From: Planctomycetota bacterium
GTDB lineage: Bacteria > Planctomycetota > Planctomycetia > Planctomycetales > Planctomycetaceae
Assembly (NCBI GenBank): GCA_027623235.1
Contig: JAQBVJ010000003.1
Span: forward strand, 51,122 to 115,121
Length of the DNA stretch: 64,000 bases
Direction of reading: 5' to 3'
Positions within the stretch are counted from its first letter, which is position 1. Each line of letters opens with the position of its first letter. Below the pieces are notes generated by a model. It worked only from the letters and a program-made list of their open reading frames with translations. It was not told where the DNA came from and did no database searches. Shown here one piece after another: positions 8,212 through 18,217 of the stretch. The translations under genes were made by a program, and so were the position numbers.

Positions 8212-9476
8212 AGGTAGTCGACGCCTCCCGCGTGAATCAGTTGCGGTGTCAGGTGAGTCACATCGCTGAGGTCGGCCGGCAGAGGCAACGTCGTCTCTCC
8301 GTCACGCACGATGATCAGTTTCAGCTGACAACCGGACTCAATGATCTCGCGGACCATCGCCTCGCGCGAGGTGTCCCAGTCGAGGAAAATACAGATCGTC
8401 GTCGTAATGGAATGCAGCTCATCGGCCACCGCCGGCGCGATCGTATGAAACGGGTTCGTGTGACAGGCATCGACGGAGGCGAGGATCTCCAGCACGTTCT
8501 CGAAATGAGCGATCTGCCGACCGGCTCGAAACACGTAGAGCTCTGGCCCAGCCGCGAAGATGTCGATCAAGTGCTCCGTCGCTGCGAGCGAATCCGCAAT
8601 CGAAGCGGACAGGCTGATCGCCGCTTCGAGTTCCGGGTAGCCTTCGGCCGGAACGCTGCCCCGCAACCAGTCGCTGATTCGCCCGCCACGTTTCGGAATG
8701 AATGTGTCCAGGATGAGCGCAATCCGGCAGTAATACTCCTCCTGATATTCTCGCACGACGGGCCGGGCCAGCCGCGCCCAGGAACGAAAATCGAGACGCC
8801 GCGCGGGCTCGCCGGGGACGTATTCTCGATTGCCGATGTACTCGGGAGATTCTCCGACGTGCGAACTCAGCGCCACGCCACCCGGCTGATAACGTAATCC
8901 CGCCGGGACATTGATCTCTGTCAGCCGATGAAATCTCGGCACGACTATGAGCGTTCCCAGGGGATGTTTCGCCGAACCGCTCCGCATCATGTTGAATGGG
9001 AACGTCGAGTGCGGCCGCAAATCGGGCATCGCGTACACGCCTCGTCGCCGAGCTTCGAGCGTCAACGGAAGTGTCGCTGTTTTTCCCGGTCCCAGGCGAG
9101 GGATCACCAGGTCAGCGGAAAGCAGCGTCAGTGATCTCGGGAGTGAGACCAGCCAGAGCATCACGTCGTACGCCGGTCGCCACGACTGGTTGGTCAGATT
9201 GAACTCGCCACAAAGCGTCTCGCCGGCGGTTACTCGACGCGGGAGCTGCCCGCGAGTTTCCAGGTTCGGGCGAAACAGAAGATTCGTCACCCACACCACA
9301 AGGTAGGAAGCCAGCAGAACACAGAAGACCTGATAAACGGGAATCATCACCGTCGCAAGGCCGGCGGATGTGAGCAGCAGGCTCCAGAACAGAAACCAAC
9401 CCGACGGCGTCAGCTTGTAGCGCCAGAGGTAACGCCAGTAGCGAAGTGTCCAGGGAACGTAGCGGGGGCGAGCCAT
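8208..9476 (-). CDS. DUF58-domain membrane-anchored protein
   Basis: The protein has 422 residues with two hydrophobic helices near residues 25-70, then a beta-rich segment and the DUF58 signature REYVPGEPARRLDFRSWARLARPVVREY. The C-terminal part resembles a von Willebrand factor A-like fold, usual for DUF58. It is the middle gene of a compact operon: 13 bp after the MoxR gene and overlapping the transglutaminase start. In this conserved arrangement the MoxR ATPase is thought to act as a chaperone/metal-insertion partner of the DUF58/VWA protein (family knowledge; not shown here). Confidence 0.9.
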   Translation of the reverse strand: MARPRYVPWTLRYWRYLWRYKLTPSGWFLFWSLLLTSAGLATVMIPVYQVFCVLLASYLVVWVTNLLFRPNLETRGQLPRRVTAGETLCGEFNLTNQSWRPAYDVMLWLVSLPRSLTLLSADLVIPRLGPGKTATLPLTLEARRRGVYAMPDLRPHSTFPFNMMRSGSAKHPLGTLIVVPRFHRLTEINVPAGLRYQPGGVALSSHVGESPEYIGNREYVPGEPARRLDFRSWARLARPVVREYQEEYYCRIALILDTFIPKRGGRISDWLRGSVPAEGYPELEAAISLSASIADSLAATEHLIDIFAAGPELYVFRAGRQIAHFENVLEILASVDACHTNPFHTIAPAVADELHSITTTICIFLDWDTSREAMVREIIESGCQLKLIIVRDGETTLPLPADLSDVTHLTPQLIHAGGVDYL

Positions 9477-9489
9477 CTCCCGATCCTCG

Positions 9490-10530
9490 TCAGGTCGGAA
9501 CCGACACTTCCGAAATCACTTCGTCGATGATCGACTCCTTGCTGACGCTTCCGTATTTACTTTTGGAAGTCAGCACCAGCCGATGCGGCAGCACGTAACG
9601 CGACATCATCTGAACATCGTCCGGCGTCACGAAGTTTCGCTCGGCCAGAAACGCGCAGGCCTGCGCCGATCGGAAGAGCATCAGCGACCCGCGAGGACTG
9701 ACTCCCAGCTTGAGCCGAGCATCCGCCCGCGATCGATTCACGATTCTGACCATGTACTCGGCCACGGTCCGGTCGACATGAACCTGCCGCACTTCGGACT
9801 GCAGTTTCAGGATGTCGTCGCAGCTGAGTACTGGCTTCAGCGAATGGACCGGGTGAGAAGTCGCCTGGGCAAAGAGGATGTCCACCTCGGAATCCTGACT
9901 GGGATAGCCAAGATTCATCTTCACAAGGAAGCGATCCATCTGAGCTTCCGGCAACGGATACGTCCCGTGAAAGTCGACCGGATTCTGCGTGGCAAGCACA
10001 AAGAACGGCGAAGAAAGCTCATGCCGCACACCCTCAATCGTGGCCTGCTGCTCGCTCATCGCCTCCAGCAGAGCAGACTGCGTGCGCGGCGAGGCGCGGT
10101 TGATTTCGTCAGCCAGAAGCACGTTGCAGAAGATCGGCCCGGCTCGAAAACTGAACGTGCCGTCGACCGGGTTGTAGACCGAAGCTCCCAGAATATCCGA
10201 GGGTAGAAGATCCGGCGTGAACTGAATCCGGTGGTATTTGACGTCCAGCGACCGGGCGAGCGCCTTGGACAGAGTCGTCTTCCCCACGCCAGGAACGTCG
10301 TCCATCAGGACCGATCCGCCAGCCAGCATGGCCGTCACAAGAATCTCCAGGCTCTCATCTTTTCCCTGAATGACGCTGCGAAGATTTCCAAGGAGCTTCG
10401 CAATTTGATCTGCCGCAGTCAGCGGACGACCATTGCCACCGGCATCGACCTGACCGGGAGGTGGAGTGTTCGACTCCGGCGCGGTGGCCGGCAGGTCATC
10501 CTGCCCAGGAATAGCCCGTTGTTCAGTCAT
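9490..10530 (-). CDS. MoxR-family AAA+ ATPase
   Basis: The protein has 346 residues. Walker A is DVPGVGKTT (78-86), Walker B is NVLLADEIN (Asp141, Glu142), and the sensor region reads VLATQNPVDFHGTYPLPEAQMDRF, all typical of MoxR. The C-terminal lid (RADARLKLGVSPRGS) is complete. ATG 10530 is chosen; the frame stays open further upstream, but that extension has no homology-like features and reads through the intergenic palindrome. Residues 1-35 form a Pro/Gly-rich disordered tail. First gene of the MoxR-DUF58-transglutaminase operon, acting in the cytoplasm as an ATP-driven chaperone. Confidence 0.92.
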   Translation of the reverse strand: MTEQRAIPGQDDLPATAPESNTPPPGQVDAGGNGRPLTAADQIAKLLGNLRSVIQGKDESLEILVTAMLAGGSVLMDDVPGVGKTTLSKALARSLDVKYHRIQFTPDLLPSDILGASVYNPVDGTFSFRAGPIFCNVLLADEINRASPRTQSALLEAMSEQQATIEGVRHELSSPFFVLATQNPVDFHGTYPLPEAQMDRFLVKMNLGYPSQDSEVDILFAQATSHPVHSLKPVLSCDDILKLQSEVRQVHVDRTVAEYMVRIVNRSRADARLKLGVSPRGSLMLFRSAQACAFLAERNFVTPDDVQMMSRYVLPHRLVLTSKSKYGSVSKESIIDEVISEVSVPT

Positions 10531-10566
10531 CGCATTCACTGTACCAGGCCGGGGACAGCTTAGCCA

Positions 10567-10585
10567 CACGAGGACAGACCTCGTG
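10567..10585. promoter_or_regulatory. Perfect 7-bp inverted repeat upstream of the MoxR operon
   Basis: CACGAGG and CCTCGTG flank a 5-nt spacer 37 bp before the MoxR ATG. It is placed where an operator or 5'-leader hairpin would act. There is no direct evidence of function. Confidence 0.35.
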
Positions 10586-10631
10586 GACACCAAATCAGCG
10601 TTTCGTGCGGCAATCCGATACGCAGGAAAAC

Positions 10632-10649
10632 TCGACCGCTTGAGGTCGA
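10632..10649 (-). terminator. Possible weak terminator after the aminotransferase gene
   Basis: On the minus strand a 6-bp stem TCGACC/GGTCGA with a 6-nt loop is followed by GTTTTCC, 57 bp after the aminotransferase stop. The stem is short, so read-through into the MoxR operon is possible. Confidence 0.4.
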
Positions 10650-10705
10650 CTGAAAAAAGTACGAGAAACTCCGGATGCCCGCAGCGAATCTCTTCGCGCC
10701 AGGTC

Positions 10706-11938
10706 TCAGACTTCAGCGCCCGCCGGTTTGAGGCAGCGGCCGATCTCGCGAACTGCCTGACGAAGCCTTTGAGTGTTCTCCACAATCGCGAGTCGAAGGA
10801 ACCCCTCGCCTTCCGGACCGAATCCGACTCCGGGACTGACCGCGACGCCGGCCTCCTCGAGCAGCTTCATGGCAAATTTCATGGAGCCCATTTCGGCCCA
10901 CGGCTCCGGGATCTTCGCCCAGACAAACATCGAGGCGCGCGGCGGCTGAATGTCCCAGCCGAGCCGGGACAAGCCTTCGCACAGCGCGTCGCGTCGCACC
11001 TGATATTCTCTGGACACTTCTTCGACCGCCGAATCACAGTGCCGCATCGCCACGATAGCTGCGATCTGAGCCGCCTGGAAAATTCCGTAGTCGTAATACC
11101 CTTTGATCGTCGCGAGAGCTCGAACCATCTCGGCATTGCCCGTGCAGAAGCCGATTCGCCAGCCGGCCATGCTGTAGCCTTTGCTCATCGTCGTGAATTC
11201 CACGCCAACGTCGATGGCGCCCGGAGTCGACAGGAAACTGGGAGCGACATAGCCGTCGAAGCAGATGTCCGCGTAAGCAAAATCGCTGATCACAAGAAAT
11301 TCGTACTTCTTCGCGAGCTTCACCAGGTCCACGAAAAAGTCCTGCTCAATACAGGTCGTCGATGGGTTGTGAGGGAAGTTGACGATGACCAGTTTCGGTC
11401 GCGGAAAAAGGTGCTCGCAGGTGTAGGCAATTTTATTGAGAAACTCGTCGGGCTTCGTACAGTCCAGCGCGATGACGTTTCCGGCAGCAAGGACGACAGC
11501 GTACACGTGAATTGGAAACGACGGAGACGGCACGATGGCGGTATCCCCCGGCCCCATCAGTGCCAGACAGAGATGGCTGAAGCCCTCCTTTGATCCGAGG
11601 CACGCGATGACCTCGTTGTTCGGATCGAGCCGGACGCCGTACTTTTTCCAGTAGCGGGCGGCCACCTCTTTGCGAAGATTGCCGATCCCATTGGAAACTG
11701 AGTAGCGGTGATTCCGCGGGTCGGCGATCGCCTCACCGAGCTTTTCCGTGATCAGTGGATCCGGTGCGTCGGTCGGGTTCCCCATGCCGAGATCAATCAC
11801 GTCGATTCCGGCGACGCGCTTTTCGTATTTGATCTTGTTGATCTTCCCGAACATGTACGGAGGAAGCCGTTTCAGCCGGTCCGCCACGGGAATCGAGAAC
11901 GGGACATCTTCAAAGGGAATTTCTGATTCGCTGCGCAT
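10706..11938 (-). CDS. alaC: PLP-dependent class I/II aminotransferase, AlaC-like
   Basis: The protein has 410 residues. It opens with a [16 protein letters not shown] segment like the start of E. coli AlaC. The Schiff-base lysine is Lys253 in [15 protein letters not shown]. Other fold-type I marks are GSKEGFSHL (~115), NFPHNPSTT (~187) and SDFAYADI (~218). AlaC interconverts alanine/2-oxoglutarate and pyruvate/glutamate; LL-diaminopimelate aminotransferases are relatives, so DapL activity is an alternative. ATG 11938 is chosen because upstream codons lack family similarity. It is divergent from the D-threonine-aldolase-like gene. An alanine dehydrogenase lies about 7 kb away, also acting on alanine/pyruvate. 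Confidence 0.87.
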   Translation of the reverse strand: MRSESEIPFEDVPFSIPVADRLKRLPPYMFGKINKIKYEKRVAGIDVIDLGMGNPTDAPDPLITEKLGEAIADPRNHRYSVSNGIGNLRKEVAARYWKKYGVRLDPNNEVIACLGSKEGFSHLCLALMGPGDTAIVPSPSFPIHVYAVVLAAGNVIALDCTKPDEFLNKIAYTCEHLFPRPKLVIVNFPHNPSTTCIEQDFFVDLVKLAKKYEFLVISDFAYADICFDGYVAPSFLSTPGAIDVGVEFTTMSKGYSMAGWRIGFCTGNAEMVRALATIKGYYDYGIFQAAQIAAIVAMRHCDSAVEEVSREYQVRRDALCEGLSRLGWDIQPPRASMFVWAKIPEPWAEMGSMKFAMKLLEEAGVAVSPGVGFGPEGEGFLRLAIVENTQRLRQAVREIGRCLKPAGAEV

Positions 11939-12243
11939 GGGAGTGAGTCCGTGAAATGTCGCTTCTGGCAATATCAAAACGTGGCGAGTCCATTTCGCAA
12001 CGTGTGCCAGTCCCGCGAAATATAAGCAGGGGCACGATTCTGCGTAAGGACGGTTTGCCCGTTTCTCTGGTTCGGTAAGATCCGTCTGGCGTCCGCGATG
12101 CTCTGTCGACTTGAACAACGACGGGTGAGATCCTGTTTCACCCTGACTGCGAGAACCTGTCCCTGACCGTCTCGTTGCGTTTTGGCCCGACCGCAAACCG
12201 GCTAACGTACCGGCCCAAATCAACCTTCGTGTGGAGAAACTCT
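11939..12243. other. Divergent promoter region, no gene seen
   Basis: This 305-bp gap lies between the aminotransferase (minus) and the PLP aldolase-like gene (plus). It must contain the promoters for both. No RNA gene, strong hairpin or credible coding frame is visible. Confidence 0.4.
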
Positions 12244-13344
12244 GTGACTCAAAGTGCCATCGGAACTCACAAACTTGACCTCGACACCCCGGCGCTGTGC
12301 ATCGACCTGGATCGAATGGAGAGCAACATCACTCGCATGGCCGCGTTCATGAAGGAGCGGGGCAAGCAGTGGCGACCTCATCAGAAATGCCACAAAACGC
12401 CGGCGATTGCCCAGAAACAACTGGCCGCCGGAGCCATCGGAGTCACCTGTGCGAAAGTGTCTGAGGCCGAAGTCATGGCCGCCGGCGGAGTTCGCGACAT
12501 CCTCATTGCCAACATGATCGTCGGCCGCCCGAAGGTGGAGCGAGTCGCCGGGCTGTGCCACCACGCGGACCCGATTGTCGCGATCGATCATTTCGCTCAG
12601 GCCGAACCGCTGGCTGCCGTCTGTAAAGAGCGAGGCGTCGCGCCGCGTGTCATCCTTGAGGTCAATATCGGCCTGGACCGCGTGGGAGTACGGCCCGGCG
12701 TTGACACTCTTGAACTCGCCCAGGCCGTCGACAAACTTGAAGGAGTCCGCCTGGTCGGCATCATGGGCTACGAAGGTCACCTGCTGCAGGTTGCCGACCA
12801 GGACGAGAAACGGCAGAAAATTCACGACGCCATGAATGTTCTCTGCCACTGCCGCGACCTGATGACAAAATCCGGTCTGGACTGCTCGATCGTCAGCGCC
12901 GGCGGAACGGGGTCTTACCAGGTCACGTCCGACTGTGACGGCATCACCGAACTACAGGCCGGAGGCGGTATTTTTGCCGACCCGATGTACGTGCAGAAAT
13001 GTGCCCTCCAGGATCACGAGTACGCTCTGACGGTTCTGGCAACGGTCGTCAGCCGGCCGTCACTCAACCAGGCCGTCCTCGACGCCGGCCGGAAATCGCA
13101 GCACCCCGACTTCACGATGCCACTGGTCAAGGGGTTCCCGGAAACGACGGTCAAACGGGTCAGTGCCGAGCACTGCGAACTGAACCTCGAAGGCCCCGCC
13201 CGCGATTTGAAAATCGGCGACAAGGTCGAGTTGATTGTTGGCTACGCCGACTTCACAACCGTCATGCACGACTACTTCTACGGCTTCCGCAACGAGCGTC
13301 TGGAAGTCGTCTGGCCGATCCTCGGTCGAGGCAAACTGCAGTAA
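12244..13344 (+). CDS. D-threonine aldolase / D-serine dehydratase-like PLP enzyme (DSD1 family)
   Basis: The protein has 366 residues in the alanine-racemase-like fold III group. The PLP-binding motif RPHQKCHK (45-51) has its probable Schiff-base Lys at 48. SAGGTGSYQ (~218) matches the phosphate-binding loop, and the C-terminal [13 protein letters not shown] carries the His/Asp pair expected to bind the divalent metal in D-threonine aldolases and D-serine dehydratases. It should act on D-3-hydroxy amino acids in the cytoplasm; the exact substrate is open. The GTG at 12244 is chosen because GGAG lies ~7 nt upstream. It is divergently transcribed from the aminotransferase gene. Confidence 0.85.
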   Translation: MTQSAIGTHKLDLDTPALCIDLDRMESNITRMAAFMKERGKQWRPHQKCHKTPAIAQKQLAAGAIGVTCAKVSEAEVMAAGGVRDILIANMIVGRPKVERVAGLCHHADPIVAIDHFAQAEPLAAVCKERGVAPRVILEVNIGLDRVGVRPGVDTLELAQAVDKLEGVRLVGIMGYEGHLLQVADQDEKRQKIHDAMNVLCHCRDLMTKSGLDCSIVSAGGTGSYQVTSDCDGITELQAGGGIFADPMYVQKCALQDHEYALTVLATVVSRPSLNQAVLDAGRKSQHPDFTMPLVKGFPETTVKRVSAEHCELNLEGPARDLKIGDKVELIVGYADFTTVMHDYFYGFRNERLEVVWPILGRGKLQ

Positions 13345-13637
13345 CGCAATCAGTCGGCAATGCATCGAAAAGGCCGACCAGTCGGGAGGGCGAGGCCACA
13401 GCTCCAAACATGATTGACTGCGGTGTCACCAGCCACCCCGTCCGTTTCCGCACCCTTCCAGTTTACAGCGGTGGGGCGAGGCTCCTGCCGAACCGCAAAC
13501 GCAACAACAGCGGCTTGACTCCGAGTGGCACGTCCCGATTTCACCACGAGCCCAGGGATTTGCGTATCGTGGGAAGTCGGCTCGCTGGGAAGTAGACTGT
13601 CCCTCAATCACCTCTCGACACCGGAGCTGAGTTCTCG

Positions 13638-15215
13638 ATGAAATTTGTGGAAGGCCATACGGTCGGTATCGATCTGGGGACGTCGTATTCGGTCGTCGCC
13701 CGGTTGGACGAAGACGGAGAGGCGACGGTTCTTGAGAACGCTCAAGGTCGGCTGGTGACGCCGTCGATCGTGATTCTTGCCGACGACGGCCTTGTGATTG
13801 TCGGGCCTTCGCAGGAACGTGTCGTGAAAGAGCAACCGGACCGCGTCGTCACTGCGATCAAACGAAAAATGGGCGATGCGAGTTTTGAGCTGTATCACGA
13901 GAAGCGGAGACTGACTCCGGAGCTGATCTCGTCGATGATTCTGACCAAGCTGCGGCAGGATGCGGAGAAACATGTGAAGCCGGTGACGAATGCCGTCATC
14001 ACGGTGCCACACTATTTCAACGAGCCGAAACGACAGGCGACTCGTCATGCGGGACGGATTGCCGGCCTCAACGTGATCGATATTATCAACGAACCGACGG
14101 CCGCGACGCTCGCTTACGCGTGGCAGAAGGGGGAACTCGGCAATCCGGACCTGCCAGGAAAAGAGCGAACGGTTCTCGTGTATGACCTCGGCGGGGGGAC
14201 GTTCGATGTGACGATCGTCCGGTACACGCCGACGCAGTTCACGGTTCTCGCCACAGACGGCGACACGATGCTTGGTGGCATCGACTGGACCGAGCGGCTT
14301 GCGGATCACGTGGCCAGAAAATTTGAGGAGAAGTTCGGTCTCGATCCGCGAACAGAGCCGATGGCGAAAAAGAATCTTCTCATTGAGGCCGAGTCGGCGA
14401 AGCGCGAGCTCAGCCTCTGGGAAAAGTCGACGGTCACGTTGACGTTTCGCGGGCAGACGCTCGAACTTGAAGTGAACCGGACGACGTTTGAGGATTTGAC
14501 GCACGACCTTCTACAGCGAACTCAGGATACGACCGAATTCACGATTGACCACACCGGCGTCGATCCGCGAAAGCTCGATACGGTGCTGCTTGTCGGCGGC
14601 TCGTCCACCATGCCGGCCGTCGCGGCGATGCTGGAAAAGCTCACGGGGAAGCCGCCGTCGCGTGAGCTCAACCCGCAGACGGCTGTTGCTCAGGGAGCGG
14701 CGATTCATGCGGCGATCCTGGAAGCGAAACACGGTTCCAGTTCCAGTGAGTCCGTACGATCTCTGGAGCGGCGACTGAGGAATGTGTCCACGACGGATGT
14801 CAATTCGCACTCGCTCGGCGTTGAGATCACAGATCGCAATGACCCGAATATCAAACTGAACCATGTCATGATTCCGCGGAACTCGCGGTTGCCGGTCCGA
14901 AAGCTGCAGCGGTTCCAGACGACCTCGCACGCACCGCAGTCGATTCACGTTCGCCTTCTCGAAGGGGAAGCGACCGACGTCAGCAGTTGCACGTTCATTG
15001 GAGATTTCCGACTGGTCGGCCTTCCGCAGAATTTGCCGAAAGGGTCTCCCGTCGAGATTATTTACACCTACGATGCGCGAGGACATATTCACGTGTCGCT
15101 GAAGGAAGTGACCGGCAACCACCAGTGTGTCGTGGAGATTGCGTGGAGCCACGGTCTGGACGAGACGGCCATTGATGCCCTGACCAGACTCGCGGCGGAT
15201 TACCGGGTTGAATAG
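13638..15215 (+). CDS. Hsp70-family chaperone lacking the C-terminal lid
   Basis: The protein has 525 residues against ~635 for DnaK. The ATPase domain (1-~375) is complete: phosphate 1 loop VGIDLGTSYSVVA, INEPTAATLAYAW, connect region VYDLGGGTFDVTIV, and VLLVGGSSTMPAV. A shortened substrate-binding beta domain (~385-505) follows. The alpha-helical lid and the EEVD/disordered tail are absent, so client trapping must differ from DnaK. The SBD lacks the usual hydrophobic-groove signature in clear form, so it may bind specific partners. An FHA-GAF histidine kinase follows on the same strand after 134 bp, suggesting a shared signalling function. The 293-bp gap upstream holds no visible gene. Confidence 0.88.
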   Translation: MKFVEGHTVGIDLGTSYSVVARLDEDGEATVLENAQGRLVTPSIVILADDGLVIVGPSQERVVKEQPDRVVTAIKRKMGDASFELYHEKRRLTPELISSMILTKLRQDAEKHVKPVTNAVITVPHYFNEPKRQATRHAGRIAGLNVIDIINEPTAATLAYAWQKGELGNPDLPGKERTVLVYDLGGGTFDVTIVRYTPTQFTVLATDGDTMLGGIDWTERLADHVARKFEEKFGLDPRTEPMAKKNLLIEAESAKRELSLWEKSTVTLTFRGQTLELEVNRTTFEDLTHDLLQRTQDTTEFTIDHTGVDPRKLDTVLLVGGSSTMPAVAAMLEKLTGKPPSRELNPQTAVAQGAAIHAAILEAKHGSSSSESVRSLERRLRNVSTTDVNSHSLGVEITDRNDPNIKLNHVMIPRNSRLPVRKLQRFQTTSHAPQSIHVRLLEGEATDVSSCTFIGDFRLVGLPQNLPKGSPVEIIYTYDARGHIHVSLKEVTGNHQCVVEIAWSHGLDETAIDALTRLAADYRVE

Positions 15216-15349
15216 CCGCGACAGGAGTCGAAGAGGTGAGAAGTTCGATCTGCTGTGAATGATGGAATCGCCACGACAGAGTGGTAATATCGCTGACGCT
15301 GCCCGGTGAGCGGGCCGAAACTACAGAATGTCAGGTAACGGGAGAGGTT

Positions 15350-17038
15350 GTGCCGGAAGCCACACTGCTTGTGATTCGAGGCGTCGATCAGGGGACGCGA
15401 TTCCACCTGGCGGATGAGCCGCTCGGTATTGGCCGTGGCGTTCGCAACGGGGTCCGCATTCTCGACACAGAAGTTTCGCGAAATCATGCCGTGCTGCGGT
15501 TTGAAGACGGTGCCTACATTGTCTCCGACCGGCGAAGTTCCAACGGCACCTTTGTGAACGGGCTTTCGATTCGGTCTCACCGGCTGACACCTGGCGATCA
15601 GATTACGGTCGGCGGTACGGTGTTGCTCTTTCACGATGATGCACCAGTTGGCGTTTCGGTGCCGGTCGAGATCGTGCCTGGGCTCCCCGGAACCGACGAT
15701 GCGTCAAACATCGTCAGCAGTGTCGATCGTGATGCCGGTCTGCAGATTCTCGAGCGGTCCGTTCGGCGGCAGGATCGCAGTGACGAAAATCTCGCGACGC
15801 TGCAACTGCTCTACGAAATCTCCGAGGAAATGGTCAGCTCGTCGCTTTCGATTGAGCAGCTGCTCCAGCGAGTGCTCGACCGCACGCTGGACGAAGTGGG
15901 AGCGGACCGGGGCTGCATGCTGGTCGCCCATCCGAAAGACGGCCGGCTCGTGTCGAGAGCCGTCACGATTCGGCGCGGGGACCGCAGTGTGCACATGCCT
16001 GTCTCGCGAAGTATCGTCGATTACGTCCTCAAAAACGGACAAGGCGTTCGCACGTCGGACGCGAGTGCGGACAGTCGGTTTGCCGGCGGCGCAAGCATTG
16101 TTCGCGAGGGAATCCGCGAGGCTCTTTGCGTGCCGATGCCTGGCCGCTACGAGCTCATGGGCGTTATCTATGTCGACACGACGACCGGCCCGGTGACTGG
16201 TCAGAGCACGGCGGGGAGCAAATTCACCAACGATCATTTGCGGCTGCTGGCCGCGATCGGACGTCAGGCGGCTCTGGCCGTTGAGAACAACCGCTATCAG
16301 GAAGCGTTCGTGAAGGCGGAGCGGCTTGCGGCTGTCGGACAGACGATCGCCATCCTCAGCCACCACATCAAGAACATCCTGCAGGGCGTCAAGGGCGGCA
16401 GCTATCTGGTCGATCAGGGGCTTGCCGAGGACGATCCCGAAACAATTCGAGATGGCTGGGATGTTGTGCAGCGAAATCAGGACCGGATTTTTCACCTCGT
16501 CACAGACATGCTGACGTTCAGCAAAGAGCGGCAACCGCAGCTTGATCCGGGCAACCTGAATGATGTCGTGAATGAAGTTTACGAATTGCTTCAGCCTCAG
16601 GCGGCGCTGAACGAAATTGATTTGCGATTACGGATTGATGACGAGATGCCGCTTTCCGCTTTTGATTTCGAGGCGATTCACCGTGCCGTCCTGAACATTA
16701 CAGGCAACGCACTCGACGCGGTGAGTGGCCGCGAAGGTGCGACCGTCGAGATCCGGACGGGAGCGGCCGACGACGGAACCGATGTCTGGATCGAAGTGGC
16801 CGACAACGGCCCCGGAATTCCCGACGATCAGCGCGACAATCTCTTCAGCCTGTTCGAATCGACAAAGGGAGCGCGGGGCACGGGGATCGGTCTCGCTGTG
16901 AGCCAGAAAATTGTTCGCGAGCACGGCGGCGACATCATGGTCGAAAGCACGCCTGATCACGGCACCCGCTTCCGGCTCATCTGGCCGAATTTCGAAGACG
17001 AGTCCCGCAACTCATCCCGTCGGACTCACCACGAGTGA
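15350..17038 (+). CDS. FHA-GAF sensor histidine kinase
   Basis: The protein has 562 residues and no membrane segment. The FHA domain (~5-100) shows the phosphothreonine-binding motifs GIGR and SRNH and SSNGTFVNG; GAF follows (~165-315). Then a HisKA-like segment with the His in LSHHIKNIL (~338/339), and HATPase N box HRAVLNITGNALDAV, G1 VADNGPGIPDD and G2 GTGIGLAVS. It should read Ser/Thr phosphorylation via FHA, bind a ligand via GAF and autophosphorylate on His; no response regulator is adjacent. GTG 15350 is preferred (GGGAG 5 nt upstream, FHA begins immediately); an upstream GTG at 15281 would add 23 residues. It follows the Hsp70 gene. Confidence 0.9.
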   Translation: MPEATLLVIRGVDQGTRFHLADEPLGIGRGVRNGVRILDTEVSRNHAVLRFEDGAYIVSDRRSSNGTFVNGLSIRSHRLTPGDQITVGGTVLLFHDDAPVGVSVPVEIVPGLPGTDDASNIVSSVDRDAGLQILERSVRRQDRSDENLATLQLLYEISEEMVSSSLSIEQLLQRVLDRTLDEVGADRGCMLVAHPKDGRLVSRAVTIRRGDRSVHMPVSRSIVDYVLKNGQGVRTSDASADSRFAGGASIVREGIREALCVPMPGRYELMGVIYVDTTTGPVTGQSTAGSKFTNDHLRLLAAIGRQAALAVENNRYQEAFVKAERLAAVGQTIAILSHHIKNILQGVKGGSYLVDQGLAEDDPETIRDGWDVVQRNQDRIFHLVTDMLTFSKERQPQLDPGNLNDVVNEVYELLQPQAALNEIDLRLRIDDEMPLSAFDFEAIHRAVLNITGNALDAVSGREGATVEIRTGAADDGTDVWIEVADNGPGIPDDQRDNLFSLFESTKGARGTGIGLAVSQKIVREHGGDIMVESTPDHGTRFRLIWPNFEDESRNSSRRTHHE

Positions 17039-17097
17039 ACCGGCAAGTCCGGGAACGTCGCGAAGAGTGGCGTCGCCCGGTCTCACTTTGCCCCGTG

Positions 17098-17796
17098 TCA
17101 CTTTGAACTGGCAGCTTCCCGGATCTGCAGCATCTTTACGTCGAGAACGGTGTGTTTCTTCCCGTGAACCAGCTGAAATCCGATTGAGCCTTCAAGGAAT
17201 CCTTCCTTATGGACGACATCGATCGTCTGCACTCCGTTGAGCCATGCCTGGATACGATGGCCTTTCGCGACGACGTAGTAGTGATTCCAGTCGTCGGTTT
17301 TCACCAGCTTGTCGGCAAGTTCTTTCGGAAACTTCTGCACCATCCCCGATCGCTTTTCTTCCCACAGGCAGCCCCAGTATCCCTCGCCCATGTCGACCTG
17401 GTATCCCGGACAGACGTCGTAGTTCTCCGGCTGAAGGCGAATGCAGACGCCGGAATTCGCTCCCTTGCCAGTCATTCGGAAGACGGCGTGAAGTTCAAAG
17501 TCCGCATACTTTTTCTTCGTCCACGAATGGTGATGCAGTCCGCCCTGGGACTCGCCGTGCAGCATGCCATCTTTAAGCGACCAGTATTCCGCTTCGTGCT
17601 CCCATGCCGCGAGTCCGTCCGCAAACAGCGAGATCCAGCCGTCTCCCGCCGGCTTGCCTTTCACAAGCTGTCCGGCTTCAGGCAGCGTCATGGTGAGGTC
17701 CTTGGCCTGCTCTGCCTGAGCCTCGATGGCAAGAAAATAGATCACAGCGAAAGCAGCCACGCTCCCCAGGCGGAACGAAATCGAAACAGGACGCAT
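17098..17796 (-). CDS. Secreted DUF1080 (3-keto-disaccharide hydrolase-like) protein
   Basis: The protein has 232 residues with an N-terminal signal peptide (hydrophobic 12-25, AQA cleavage). The DUF1080 concanavalin-like fold follows: WISLFADGLAAWEH, WSLKDGMLHGE, YADFELHAVFRM, NSGVCIRL. Characterised DUF1080 proteins hydrolyse 3-keto-glycosides; many planctomycete copies are uncharacterised. GGAG lies 6 nt before the ATG. It converges with the histidine kinase gene (60-bp gap) and stands alone. Confidence 0.88.
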   Translation of the reverse strand: MRPVSISFRLGSVAAFAVIYFLAIEAQAEQAKDLTMTLPEAGQLVKGKPAGDGWISLFADGLAAWEHEAEYWSLKDGMLHGESQGGLHHHSWTKKKYADFELHAVFRMTGKGANSGVCIRLQPENYDVCPGYQVDMGEGYWGCLWEEKRSGMVQKFPKELADKLVKTDDWNHYYVVAKGHRIQAWLNGVQTIDVVHKEGFLEGSIGFQLVHGKKHTVLDVKMLQIREAASSK

Positions 17797-17906
17797 GGTG
17801 AACTCCAGAGGGTAAAGCGGTCGCCAGCGATCTTAGCCAGTTTGTGAATCAGTTCCGATGCTCGAGACACTCATTTCCTTTACGCTTCTGTCAGGCATCT
17901 CAAATG

Positions 17907-18159
17907 CCTGGCAGCCCGTTGAAAATGTAGCGGCACGGCGCAAGCCTAATGCCTCAAAGTTGTGTCGGCTGATCGCTGATTGTCGCCTTTCGCTCCGCGA
18001 AAGTAGCGCTGCTTTCGCGGAGCGAAAGGCGACATTCAGCACGACTCTGGGGCCATTGGGCACAAGCCGTCCGGTCCGAGTGTGTTTTCCGCGTAAAAAC
18101 CGGGCGGCTTGCGCCGCTCCGCGACATGGATCGGAAGTTTTCAACTGGCTGCCCGGCAG
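17907..18159. repeat. Nested palindromic intergenic element, copy 1
   Basis: There are three nested inverted repeats. The outer arms are 17907-17925 and 18138-18159 (centred on GTTGAAAA/TTTTCAAC). The middle arms are 17930-17946 and 18106-18122 (15 of 17 bp pair). The core has 22-bp perfectly complementary arms, 17982-18003 and 18012-18033, around an 8-nt spacer. Other copies or relatives occur at 51954-52024 and 56004-56108. It fills most of the DUF1080-carboxypeptidase gap. There is no coding capacity, and it could form a very long cruciform or RNA hairpin. Confidence 0.8.
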
Positions 18160-18217
18160 CAATGTTCGACAGCAAGCCCACAAGAACTGATCTCGTCGAT
18201 AAACGGAATAGCATGCA

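Noticed and set aside
10466..11593. 375-codon plus-strand frame across the aminotransferase gene
   Set aside because: It is antisense to a well-supported AlaC-like gene and has no recognisable sequence features.
13608..14504. 298-codon minus-strand frame across the Hsp70 gene
   Set aside because: It is antisense to the conserved ATPase domain and Arg/Leu-rich; a shadow of codon bias.
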